Position numbers and translations under genes: made by a program
Shown: positions 37,491 through 44,845 of the stretch, piece by piece
How the letters are laid out: the number at the start of each line of letters is the position of its first letter
How positions within the stretch are numbered: the stretch's first letter is position 1
Assembly (NCBI GenBank): GCA_000163555.2
Contig: ADAC02000001.1
Coordinates: 992,001 to 1,056,000, forward strand
Length of the DNA stretch: 64,000 nt
Reading direction: 5' to 3'
DNA from: an alpha proteobacterium HIMB114
GTDB lineage: Bacteria; Pseudomonadota; Alphaproteobacteria; Pelagibacterales; Pelagibacteraceae
The notes under the pieces: model-generated
Told to the model about the DNA's origin: nothing
Databases searched by the model: none
What the model saw: only the letters and a program-made list of their open reading frames with translations

Positions 37491-38441
37491 ATGAAAAAAA
37501 TTATAATTTTATCATCATTATTTTTAATTATTTTTACATCAAATTCTTTTTCAAAAATTGAGATCAAAAAAGTAAAAAAGCATAATATCGAATTAATCAA
37601 ATTTCAAAGTCCAGATAGAAAATTTCCTGGAAAAGATGATGTTATTGCACAAATTCATTTTCCTAAAAATACAAGCGGTAAATTACCCGTTATAATTTGG
37701 CAGCATGGCAGTAGTCGTGATGGTTCAAAATTTAAAAAATGGGGAGGAAAAACTGATGAAATGGGTAAAAGAATAGCAAAAAAAGGTGTGGAACAAGGCT
37801 ATGCTGTTGCTTTACTGGACTCTTTTTACAAAAAAGGAATTAAACCTACTGACAAAAAAAAATTTCCTAACGCAATTTTTTTTGGCGTTGTTTTAAAAAA
37901 TATTTTATCCAAAGACCCAAGATTTGATAACAAACGTTTTTATTATGGTGGATTTAGCTATGGAGGAAGCCAAGCTTTAAAATTATATAGCCCAATTTTT
38001 GCCAAGCTTAACCCTCCATGGAAAGCAATTGTTTCGGCCGAACCAGGATGTAACGGCGTTCAATATCCTGCAAAAGTAAGTTTTAAAGGGTTAATTATAA
38101 AAGGAGAGGAAAGTCATTACTATCCTCCAGCATGTATTTATTACCATAAGCTACTTCAAAAAGTTGGGAATAATGTAGAATTAGTAACAATTCCAAAAGT
38201 AAACCATTTTTTTAGTTTAAATGGTGTAATTGGAAAAGGAGTTGCTTTTAATGGATGTACAAACAATATCGCAATTAGATATCCAGATGGATCTTTTAAA
38301 TTTGCAGACGGTACACCCACAAGCAGAAAAGAAATAATAAAAAAATGCATGACGAAAGAATCCGGCGTAGGAAAAACTCGTGAAAAATTAGATGAGGCAG
38401 TAGATCTAACGATTAAATTTTTTAATAAATATAATAGGTGA
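37491..38441 (+). CDS. Secreted dienelactone-hydrolase-like alpha/beta hydrolase
   Basis: A 316-residue protein with a signal peptide (IIILSSLFLIIFTSNSFS) followed by an alpha/beta hydrolase domain. The nucleophile elbow GGFSYGGSQAL (Ser near residue 158) and a late VNHFF (probable catalytic His near 240) are seen, and IWQHGSSRDG resembles the oxyanion region. Dienelactone hydrolases normally use Cys; the Ser here points to a different ester or related substrate, unknown. The 3' end overlaps the convergent transporter gene by 36 bases. Confidence 0.78.
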   Translation: MKKIIILSSLFLIIFTSNSFSKIEIKKVKKHNIELIKFQSPDRKFPGKDDVIAQIHFPKNTSGKLPVIIWQHGSSRDGSKFKKWGGKTDEMGKRIAKKGVEQGYAVALLDSFYKKGIKPTDKKKFPNAIFFGVVLKNILSKDPRFDNKRFYYGGFSYGGSQALKLYSPIFAKLNPPWKAIVSAEPGCNGVQYPAKVSFKGLIIKGEESHYYPPACIYYHKLLQKVGNNVELVTIPKVNHFFSLNGVIGKGVAFNGCTNNIAIRYPDGSFKFADGTPTSRKEIIKKCMTKESGVGKTREKLDEAVDLTIKFFNKYNR

Positions 38442-39809
38442 AAAAAGAGCTGCAATAAAAGACCAGAATAATAAATAATTTGAAATTATTGCTGGGAACA
38501 TAGATTTATCAAACAAAGTTCCAACTAATAAACTTTTAGAAAAATCTGGACTTGGAAATAACAATAAACCTAAAATTATTCCAAAAATAATCGCTTTAAA
38601 TACATCATAATGTTTAATTTTTTTATTATAAAAACCATAAAAAATTGGAATTGCAGCAGCACAACATAATAAATCGGCTAGTAAAAATAGATACAAAACA
38701 CTCATTCCTTTTGATGAAATATAAAAAGCAGAGCCTGCTAAAAGGATACCGCCAGTAATATAAAAATTATTAATATTTTTCTTTTTAATAGATTTATTTG
38801 AATGAATAACAAAAAGGCTTGAGACACTTGCAATCAGAGTATCCAAGCTACTTAAAACCAACGTTAATGATAGAATTAAGATAACTAAATTTAATAACAA
38901 ATACTCTTTGTTAACTAATAAAGAGAAAATAATAATGCTTGGGTCTTTTATCTTTCCATTTAAAGAAGCATAAATTCCAACTAAACCTAAAAGCAAAATA
39001 GTTATTAAAACAATACAAAATGCTGCTGTAAAACCTTTTTTTAACACCTCAATATTCTTAGATGCATAAACTCTTTGCCAAATCCCTTGGTCAAATAAGT
39101 TAGTTGCAAAAACAGCAATAAAAAAAGTAAGACCAGCAGTAAATCCTCCAAAACCAATACTTAAATTTGAAGATTTACTCATAATCAAACTTGGAGAAAG
39201 AAAATCTATTTTTTGGTTTAAAATTATAAAAATAATTAATAAGAAAATTATGATAATCCAGAACTGAAGTTTATCTGTAATGATAGATATTTTTAGACCA
39301 CCTTTTAACGAATAAATTAATGTAGAGATAATAGTCAAAGCTGCAGTTAACCATAAAGGAGTACCTAAAATTAAATTAACAACTTTTGAAATTGCTGTAA
39401 CTTCAGCACAAAAATAAACATAAAGATAAAGTATAGTTAAAATTAAAATTAATTTTAAAACTTTTTGATCGTACCTTTTTTCAATAACTTCAGTTAAACT
39501 TTTGGCGTTTGGCAAAATTTTTCTAATCTTTTCACCAATTTTGGAAAAGTATAAAAATACAAAACTTTGACCTGCTGCATAACCAATTACAGCCCCTACT
39601 CCGCCCCAGGTTGATGCTTCTGCAGGACCAATCAAAATCCATATTCCAAAACAAGATGCAGTTAAACTAAAAGTTAATCCAAAGACATTAACGTTTCGGT
39701 CACTGACTAAAAAAGCAGACTGTGAGATTTTTCCTCTAGATACATAATAACCAAAGGACATAAATCCTAAGCAAACTACAAAGAGCGAAATAATTAAAAT
39801 CGTGTTCAT
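38406..39809 (-). CDS. thiV: SSS-family transporter under TPP riboswitch control (putative thiamin-precursor importer ThiV)
   Basis: A 467-residue sodium:solute symporter family protein with about 13 membrane segments; the conserved region FGIWILIGPAEASTWGGVGAVIGYAAG lies near residue 55 (partly quoted). A TPP riboswitch directly precedes it, so it is almost certainly involved in uptake of thiamin or a precursor. In SAR11 an SSS transporter downstream of a TPP riboswitch has been named ThiV and proposed to import the pyrimidine precursor HMP, which these organisms need. The name here rests on riboswitch, family and organism type. Confidence 0.85.
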   Translation of the reverse strand: MNTILIISLFVVCLGFMSFGYYVSRGKISQSAFLVSDRNVNVFGLTFSLTASCFGIWILIGPAEASTWGGVGAVIGYAAGQSFVFLYFSKIGEKIRKILPNAKSLTEVIEKRYDQKVLKLILILTILYLYVYFCAEVTAISKVVNLILGTPLWLTAALTIISTLIYSLKGGLKISIITDKLQFWIIIIFLLIIFIILNQKIDFLSPSLIMSKSSNLSIGFGGFTAGLTFFIAVFATNLFDQGIWQRVYASKNIEVLKKGFTAAFCIVLITILLLGLVGIYASLNGKIKDPSIIIFSLLVNKEYLLLNLVILILSLTLVLSSLDTLIASVSSLFVIHSNKSIKKKNINNFYITGGILLAGSAFYISSKGMSVLYLFLLADLLCCAAAIPIFYGFYNKKIKHYDVFKAIIFGIILGLLLFPSPDFSKSLLVGTLFDKSMFPAIISNYLLFWSFIAALFSPIIFIKKFNR

Positions 39810-39815
39810 ATGTTT

Positions 39816-39885
39816 TCTTCCTCCGCCAGCATTATCTGGATCAGGTTTAAAGGGTTCATCTCAGGCTAAGCCGCCCCTGAAAACT
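39816..39885 (-). promoter_or_regulatory. TPP riboswitch (THI element)
   Basis: On the minus strand the conserved THI-box parts are present in order: GGGGCGGCTTAGC, then CTGAGATGA (39864-39856), ACCCTTTAAACCTG and CTGATCCAGATAATGC, ending GGCGGAGGAAG. The final GGAGGA also serves as the ribosome-binding site about 9 bases before the transporter ATG at 39809. This suggests control by occlusion of the ribosome-binding site, with TPP binding turning expression off. No terminator hairpin is seen between aptamer and gene. Confidence 0.95.
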
Positions 39886-39938
39886 AATAGATAAGTACAG
39901 TATTTTGCAAAAAAGTCTATCGGTGATATCTTTTAAAA

Positions 39939-40322
39939 ATGAAAAATAAAATAATTATACTATTATTATTTTTTTCTATTCAATTTACCTCTAACAGCTT
40001 AGCTGATCATTGTGGTCACGACATGGATAGGACTTGGTTTTATACATCGAATTTTTCATCAAACTATCAAGTTAGTAAATCAAGAGCCAAATATCAAAAA
40101 TGGACCTTTAAAAATAAAACTGACAAGCAAATTACAATTTACAGCGTAGGTCTTTGGTCAAAAGGCAAAAAAGTCATGAAAGAACAAAAGGTAAAGAAAT
40201 ATCTAAAACCTTTTGGTGTAGTGTCAGTGAAAATGTATGTTGGTGACCTAAATCTTGATGTTGCTGGAAGTGGTTTTTCTAGATGTGAATACGGCAAACC
40301 AGTTGTTAAAAAAAACATATAA
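39939..40322 (+). CDS. Secreted protein of unknown function (possibly the N-terminal part of the next gene)
   Basis: A 127-residue protein with a clear signal peptide (IIILLLFFSIQFTSNSLA, cleavage before DHCGHDM). The mature part has a His/Cys/Asp cluster HCGHDMD at the start, one later Cys (FSRCEYG) and a beta-rich middle (KWTFKNKTDKQITIYSVGLW). No family was recognised. It ends in an 8-adenine tract; reading with one fewer A (or two more) would continue into a basic, proline/tyrosine-rich linker and the DUF805 domain downstream. It is divergent from the thiV-type gene and shares its upstream region. Confidence 0.68.
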   Translation: MKNKIIILLLFFSIQFTSNSLADHCGHDMDRTWFYTSNFSSNYQVSKSRAKYQKWTFKNKTDKQITIYSVGLWSKGKKVMKEQKVKKYLKPFGVVSVKMYVGDLNLDVAGSGFSRCEYGKPVVKKNI

Positions 40323-40860
40323 TCAAAAACCAAGTACATACTCAAAACCAAAAACTTACTATAAGCCAAAAACTAAAAAGAGAAGAAATGTCGATAATTT
40401 TACATTATTCAATTTATTTCTACTAGCTGTAGCAGGAATTTTAATCTTAGTCTTTGTTGCCGCTACTAAAAAAAATGAATACAAAAAATATGTAAAAAAA
40501 TTTCCAAAAGTTTTTGATTTTGCAGACCAAACTATTATTTGTTTTAAAAAATATAGTACCTTCAAAGGACGAGCACAAAGAAAAGAATATTGGTATTTCT
40601 ACTTATTTACTTTTATTGTTTCGGCATTAACCTATTTTATTGATGTAAGTATTTTTAGAAAAGACCCAGATGGAATACTTTTTATTAATGCATTTTTCTC
40701 CATGTTAACTTTTTTGCCTTCAATAGCTGCTGGATGTAGAAGATTACATGATGTTAATAAATCTGGGTGGTGGCAGTTAATTTCTTTAACAGTTATAGGA
40801 ATAATTCCGTTAATCATTTGGCTCGTATCAAAATCAGTTAAAGAAAACAATAAATTTTAA
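40255..40860 (+). CDS. DUF805 membrane protein (N-terminus uncertain; possible frameshifted extension of the upstream gene)
   Basis: The frame is open from 40255 to 40860. The C-terminal half is a DUF805 domain: FKGRAQRKEYWYFYLF near residue 102, followed by membrane helices, the AAGCRRLHDVNKSGWWQL motif near 160 and a last helix. Before it are a linker rich in Lys, Tyr and Pro and a membrane helix (FNLFLLAVAGILILVFVA). Its only starts (TTG 40255, ATG 40258) lie inside the previous gene, without a convincing ribosome-binding site, and the first 17 residues look like out-of-frame sequence. The real product may be a fusion made across the A8 tract at 40308-40315. Confidence 0.72.
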   Translation: MMLLEVVFLDVNTANQLLKKTYNQKPSTYSKPKTYYKPKTKKRRNVDNFTLFNLFLLAVAGILILVFVAATKKNEYKKYVKKFPKVFDFADQTIICFKKYSTFKGRAQRKEYWYFYLFTFIVSALTYFIDVSIFRKDPDGILFINAFFSMLTFLPSIAAGCRRLHDVNKSGWWQLISLTVIGIIPLIIWLVSKSVKENNKF

Positions 40861-40861
40861 A

Positions 40862-40969
40862 CTATTTTTTTTTACGTTTAAAACTGCCTTTTCCTTTTTT
40901 TGGCTTAACAATTCTTTTTTTATATTTTGGTGATCTCAAATCCTCTGCGATAGGATTTCTTTTTTTCAT
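40862..40969 (-). CDS. ArfA-like alternative ribosome-rescue mini-protein
   Basis: A 35-residue basic protein not found by length-limited ORF calling. The central NPIAEDLRSPKYKKRIV and the C-terminal KPKKGKGSFKRKKK resemble the core of E. coli ArfA, whose region [26 protein letters not shown] recruits RF2 and places its KKGKGS tail in the empty mRNA channel. Its ATG overlaps the TGA of the photolyase-related gene (ATGA), indicating translational coupling. It stops one base from the convergent DUF805 gene. ArfA is a backup to tmRNA; whether the short form is functional is not known. A short ribosome-associated basic peptide is the alternative. Confidence 0.62.
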   Translation of the reverse strand: MKKRNPIAEDLRSPKYKKRIVKPKKGKGSFKRKKK

Positions 40970-42450
40970 AACGTATTTGATTTTATAAATGTATTTGCGG
41001 CTGAAAAAATTTCTTTTTTTCGATCGGGTTTCATCTTTTCTAAAATTCTGACCATCATTGATAAACGTGGATTTTTAAGAAAAAATTTCTTATTTTTGTC
41101 TATAAATCTCCAATACAAACCATCCATTATGTTACACCAAGGACCTTTTTTAAAGTCCATCATCTTAAGGAAATAAGCTGATCCACAAATATATGGCTTT
41201 GTTGCAAAGGTACCTCCATCACTAAATAAACCCATGCCATAAACATTTGGTGACATTACCCACTCCGAAGAGTCCATAAACATTTCCATAAACCATTTAT
41301 AAACTTGCCTCGGTTCAATTTCACAAAGGTTCATGATGTTTGATAAAATCATTAATCTTTCAATATGATGAGACCATGCATAATCTTTAGCATTTTTAAT
41401 AGCATGATCTAATGGGTCTAGGCCTGTGGTACCTTCATACCAAGAATTTTTCATCTTATTTTTATGATTAAAAAAATTTGATTTTTGCATTTTATCATCA
41501 AAGTTTTGATAAATACCTCGCATAAACTCTCTCCATCCTATGACCTGTCTTAAATAACCTTCGTAAGAATTTATACTCACTTTTTTTTCAAACTTAGTTA
41601 ATTCATCTAAAATTTCTTGAGGTGTAATAGAGCCATTATTAATAAATGGACTCAGCGCGCTATGAAACAAAATATTATCTCTTTGGTCAACAGCATCTTC
41701 ATAATCACCAAATAATTTGAGTTTATCTTTTAAAAAATTATCTAAAACTAATTTTGCATCTTTTCGAGTTGTTCCAATCCAAAATTGATTAGTATCACCA
41801 GGATGCTTTGGAAATTTTTCATTTATAATTTTTTTTAATTTTTTTGTGTGCTCTGTTTCTTTAAAAATTGGTTGCTTAGGCAGTTTAATATCTTTTGGTA
41901 ATTTTTTTCTATTCTCGCTATCAAAACTCCATTTACCACCCTTTGGACTTCCATCTTTATTCATTAAAATATTAAATTTTGTTCTCTGAATTTTATAAAA
42001 ATTAGCCATGAAAGGTTTTTTAGATTTTCCAAGGTAACTTATAAAATCGTCTCTACTACTTAAAAACATTGGTGTTTTGAGTATCTTATAATCTACTTTT
42101 TCCTTTTTAAGGTATGAAACAATTTTTTTTTCAAAAGGCTTATCTTCAATTTCAAAAAAATTAACATTTTTAATTTTCTTATTTTTTATTACGTTTGCTA
42201 ATTTTTTTACATAATCGTCTTTAAATTCTTTATCTTCAATTTTATGATAAATAACTTTGTAACCCACCTGTTCTAACTCATCTTTAAATGATCTCATTGA
42301 GGACAGAAAAAAAGTAATTTTTTGTTTATGATGTTTTTCATATGTACAAAGCTCAAAGTCTTCTGCCAAGAAAAATAAAGATGATTTGTAATCTTTGAAA
42401 TGCTTAGGATGGAAAAGCTGATTACCTAAAACTATAAACAGATCATTCAT
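40966..42450 (-). CDS. Cryptochrome/photolyase-related protein (FeS-BCP/PhrB family), iron-sulfur cysteines apparently lost
   Basis: A 494-residue deoxyribodipyrimidine photolyase-related protein, the family that includes the Agrobacterium (6-4) photolyase PhrB. The N-terminal Rossmann-like domain starts LFIVLGNQLF; the FAD-binding domain has VIGWREFMRGIYQ near residue 305, AYAHHIQRL-like YAWSHHIERLM near 365, and EWVMSPNVYGMGLFSDGG near 395. Family members normally have a YCxxC and CP motif for a 4Fe-4S cluster after the KM(S)DY segment. Here that region is shortened to KMMDFKKGPWCNIMDGLYWRF-like sequence and lacks the pair. Part of a coupled three-gene operon. Confidence 0.86.
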   Translation of the reverse strand: MNDLFIVLGNQLFHPKHFKDYKSSLFFLAEDFELCTYEKHHKQKITFFLSSMRSFKDELEQVGYKVIYHKIEDKEFKDDYVKKLANVIKNKKIKNVNFFEIEDKPFEKKIVSYLKKEKVDYKILKTPMFLSSRDDFISYLGKSKKPFMANFYKIQRTKFNILMNKDGSPKGGKWSFDSENRKKLPKDIKLPKQPIFKETEHTKKLKKIINEKFPKHPGDTNQFWIGTTRKDAKLVLDNFLKDKLKLFGDYEDAVDQRDNILFHSALSPFINNGSITPQEILDELTKFEKKVSINSYEGYLRQVIGWREFMRGIYQNFDDKMQKSNFFNHKNKMKNSWYEGTTGLDPLDHAIKNAKDYAWSHHIERLMILSNIMNLCEIEPRQVYKWFMEMFMDSSEWVMSPNVYGMGLFSDGGTFATKPYICGSAYFLKMMDFKKGPWCNIMDGLYWRFIDKNKKFFLKNPRLSMMVRILEKMKPDRKKEIFSAANTFIKSNTL

Positions 42451-43100
42451 GAAGAAATGAAATATTTTCCATCTTCTACTGAAATGAATTTTTTATCACT
42501 AAGTTTGCTTTGTAATTTTTGTCTTAATCGATAAAGATGAGTTTCATAAGTATGTGAATCAATCTCTTCTCCATGAGACCAAATATCTTTCATAATTTCT
42601 TGCTTGGTTGCCCCCTCTTTTTTCCCAGATAAATATAAAATAATATCCAATTCTCTTTCAGTTAATTTTGCAGATTTTTTTCCATATGAAATAGTTCTCT
42701 CATTTTTATCTAAATTATATTTTCCAATTTCTACCTTGGACTGGAATAAAAATTTAAATTTTAAAATCGCAAGTTTAATAATTTTTTCTAAATCCTGATA
42801 ATTAACAGGAAGCTCTAAAAAACTACTCAGGACATTATCTTTTTTAATAGTTTTAAAATTTTCGCTTTTTTTAGAGAAAAAAATTTTTGGATATTTAATT
42901 TTTTTTAATTCTTTTAAATCTAGTTTTTCTAAATCATCAACAAAAAACAAAAAAACATAAACATCTATCAATGGAGTTTTTAATATCTCTTTAACTTCCT
43001 TGAAACTCTTGAGATTCTGTAAGTTATACTCAGTTTTCTGCTCCTGCATACACTCAAAAAAAACAGGTGACCCTACGGTAATGATTGAGTAATTTTGCAT
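42447..43100 (-). CDS. Winged-helix (OmpR-type) regulator with a degenerate receiver-like domain
   Basis: A 217-residue protein from the ATG at 43100. The C-terminal 95 residues form an OmpR/PhoB-type DNA-binding domain: AKLTERELDIILYLSGKKEGATKQEIMKDIW and SHTYETHLYRLRQKL, ending VEDGKYFI. The N-terminal 110 residues have the size and hydrophobic pattern of a receiver domain (SIITVGSPVFFECM...), but the acidic pocket and phosphorylatable Asp are not evident. The closest analogues are alphaproteobacterial orphan regulators of this layout. It overlaps the photolyase-related gene by 4 bases (ATGA), so it may regulate it. Longer in-frame starts would run into the divergent gene. Confidence 0.85.
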   Translation of the reverse strand: MQNYSIITVGSPVFFECMQEQKTEYNLQNLKSFKEVKEILKTPLIDVYVFLFFVDDLEKLDLKELKKIKYPKIFFSKKSENFKTIKKDNVLSSFLELPVNYQDLEKIIKLAILKFKFLFQSKVEIGKYNLDKNERTISYGKKSAKLTERELDIILYLSGKKEGATKQEIMKDIWSHGEEIDSHTYETHLYRLRQKLQSKLSDKKFISVEDGKYFISS

Positions 43101-43121
43101 AACGATAAAATATAAATTTAT

Positions 43122-43613
43122 ATGATTATAGTAAATAAAAACGGCACGCTTATGCACAATAAAAAGCTTTATAAATGTGCTTTAGGAAAACGCGGCATTA
43201 CAAAAAATAAAAGAGAAGGTGATAAAAAAACACCTGGAGGAGTTTTTTCTCTTGGAAAGGTATTTTATCGAAAAGACAAAATTAAAAACCTGAAAACCAA
43301 ACTAAAAAAAGTCATTATCAAAAAGAATATGGCATGGTGCGATGATTCTGAAAATAAATCTTATAACAAACTGATTTTTACAAATGATAAAAGTAAAGAA
43401 AAGCTTCATCGAAAAGATAATCTTTATAATATAATTATAGTTATTAATTATAATGTTAGACCTGTTAAAAAAAATAAAGGTAGCGCAATCTTTATTCATT
43501 TAGCTAGAAAAAATTATACAGGCACAATGGGATGTATCGGTTTAAAGAAAAAAGATTTAATTGAGATTTTAAAAACCTTAAAAAAAAGTACAAAGATTAA
43601 AATTCTTACCTAG
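43122..43613 (+). CDS. L,D-transpeptidase catalytic-domain (YkuD) protein
   Basis: A 163-residue YkuD-fold protein. Near the N-terminus KRGITKNKREGDKKTPGGVFSL has the KxEGDxxTPxG pattern of the YkuD fold. The catalytic signature FIHLARKNYTGTMGCIGLKK near residue 125 holds the H-x(n)-TxGC sequence with Cys at about 144. These enzymes make 3-3 crosslinks or attach lipoprotein to peptidoglycan. No signal peptide is apparent, as in many members of the short alphaproteobacterial subgroup. Its stop CTAG overlaps that of the convergent YggS gene. Start codon lies 21 bases from that of the divergent regulator. Confidence 0.86.
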   Translation: MIIVNKNGTLMHNKKLYKCALGKRGITKNKREGDKKTPGGVFSLGKVFYRKDKIKNLKTKLKKVIIKKNMAWCDDSENKSYNKLIFTNDKSKEKLHRKDNLYNIIIVINYNVRPVKKNKGSAIFIHLARKNYTGTMGCIGLKKKDLIEILKTLKKSTKIKILT

Positions 43614-44245
43614 TCTCTTGCTCCAAAAATTTTACTTCCAACTCTTACGTAAGTCGCTCCATTTGCTCCAGCCTCTAAATAGTCATGACTCATGCCCATA
43701 CTAAGCTCTTTTAAATTCAGCTTTATCGATAACTCACGTAAAATTTCAAAATGTTTTTTTGAGTCCTCTTCTACTGGAGGAATGCACATTAAGCCTATAA
43801 TATCTATTTTTTTTTGAGCATAATTATAAAGCTGTTCTGTATTTTCTATACTTACACCAGATTTTTGATCTTCATCTCCAGTGTTAACTTGTAAGAAATA
43901 TTTTCTTTTTAAATTGAGATTTGTTTCAGCTGAAGCAAGTGTGTCTACTAACTTTTCTCTGTCTACTGAATGAATATAATGAAACAACTTTACAGCGTCT
44001 TTAGATTTATTTGTTTGTAAGCCGCCAATAAGATGAAGTTGAATATTGTTATTTATTTTTAAAAGCTCTTCCCATTTTCTTTTAGCCTCTTGAACTTTAT
44101 TTTCTCCATAGGCTAAATGCCCATGATCGATAAGGGGCTGTATGTGGGACAATTCAAATGTTTTACTTACTGCAATAATTTTCGAATTGATATTATTCGA
44201 AACCAATTCTTTTTTAATATTTTCTAAATTTTGTACTATACTCAT
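43610..44245 (-). CDS. YggS-family pyridoxal-phosphate homeostasis protein
   Basis: A 211-residue PLP-binding protein of the YggS/PROSC (PLPBP) family, which keeps free PLP balanced. The PLP-Lys is in IIAVSKTF near residue 27; GENKVQEAKRKWEEL near 73, LHLIGGLQTNKSKDAV near 94, and LSMGMSHDYLEAGANGATYVRVGSKIFG at the C-terminus are family hallmarks. Its ATG is only 4 bases from the ATG of the divergent thiE-like gene. Confidence 0.93.
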   Translation of the reverse strand: MSIVQNLENIKKELVSNNINSKIIAVSKTFELSHIQPLIDHGHLAYGENKVQEAKRKWEELLKINNNIQLHLIGGLQTNKSKDAVKLFHYIHSVDREKLVDTLASAETNLNLKRKYFLQVNTGDEDQKSGVSIENTEQLYNYAQKKIDIIGLMCIPPVEEDSKKHFEILRELSIKLNLKELSMGMSHDYLEAGANGATYVRVGSKIFGARD

Positions 44246-44249
44246 AAAA

Positions 44250-44828
44250 ATGTTTAAAATTTTTTTTTATATTAATGAATTAAACGATATTCAAAAAGAA
44301 AATCTTAATCAACTAAAGAATATAAATATTATTTACAGAAATTACCAAAAAACTGATTACCTTGGTAATGCTTTCAAACTTCAAGATTATTGCAAAAAAA
44401 GAAAATTTAGACTCTATATTTCCAATGACGAAAAGTTAGCCATAAAACTTAGGTCTTATGGTTTATATATACCAAATTTTAATAACAAAAAAAAATATTT
44501 AAAATCAAGTCTACATCTTATTGGTTCTGCTCATAATGAAATTGAATTACGTAAAAAAATTAACCAAGGCTGCAAAGAGATCTTTATCTCACCTATTTTT
44601 AATACTTATTCAGACTCAAACAAAATTGGCAAAGGCTTGAATTTTTATCAAAGCTTAATGTTAAAATTTTCGAAGATACACATCCATGCATTAGGTGGCA
44701 TTAATGAAAAAAACATAAAAAAAATAATTCTTCTTAAAGGAAGAGGTTTTTCATCAATTAGTATGATTGATAAAAAAATGAAAAAAGACTTCATTTCCTA
44801 TCTTAATTTAATTGCTACAAACCTTTAA
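44250..44828 (+). CDS. ThiE/TenI-like thiamin-phosphate-synthase family protein
   Basis: A 192-residue TIM-barrel protein of the ThiE/TenI family. Recognisable pieces are LIGSAHNEIELRKKINQGCKEIFISPIFNT near residue 93 (family: S.H...E...A...GADYI..GPIF.T) and IHALGGINEKNIKKI near 147. The phosphate-binding and pyrophosphate-binding residues of true ThiE are only partly conserved, so it may be TenI-like, or an active but diverged TMP synthase. ATG 44250 is used because longer forms run into YggS. It precedes leuS by 17 bases. With the riboswitch-controlled importer 4 kb away, a role in thiamin salvage is plausible. Confidence 0.72.
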   Translation: MFKIFFYINELNDIQKENLNQLKNINIIYRNYQKTDYLGNAFKLQDYCKKRKFRLYISNDEKLAIKLRSYGLYIPNFNNKKKYLKSSLHLIGSAHNEIELRKKINQGCKEIFISPIFNTYSDSNKIGKGLNFYQSLMLKFSKIHIHALGGINEKNIKKIILLKGRGFSSISMIDKKMKKDFISYLNLIATNL

Positions 44829-44845
44829 ATAAGTAAATTCACATC

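Noticed and set aside
43101-43157. N-terminal extension of the winged-helix regulator to 43157
   Set aside because: It would overlap the divergent L,D-transpeptidase start at 43122, and the added residues (HKRAVFIYYNHINLYFIV) do not resemble a receiver domain; ATG 43100 is sufficient.
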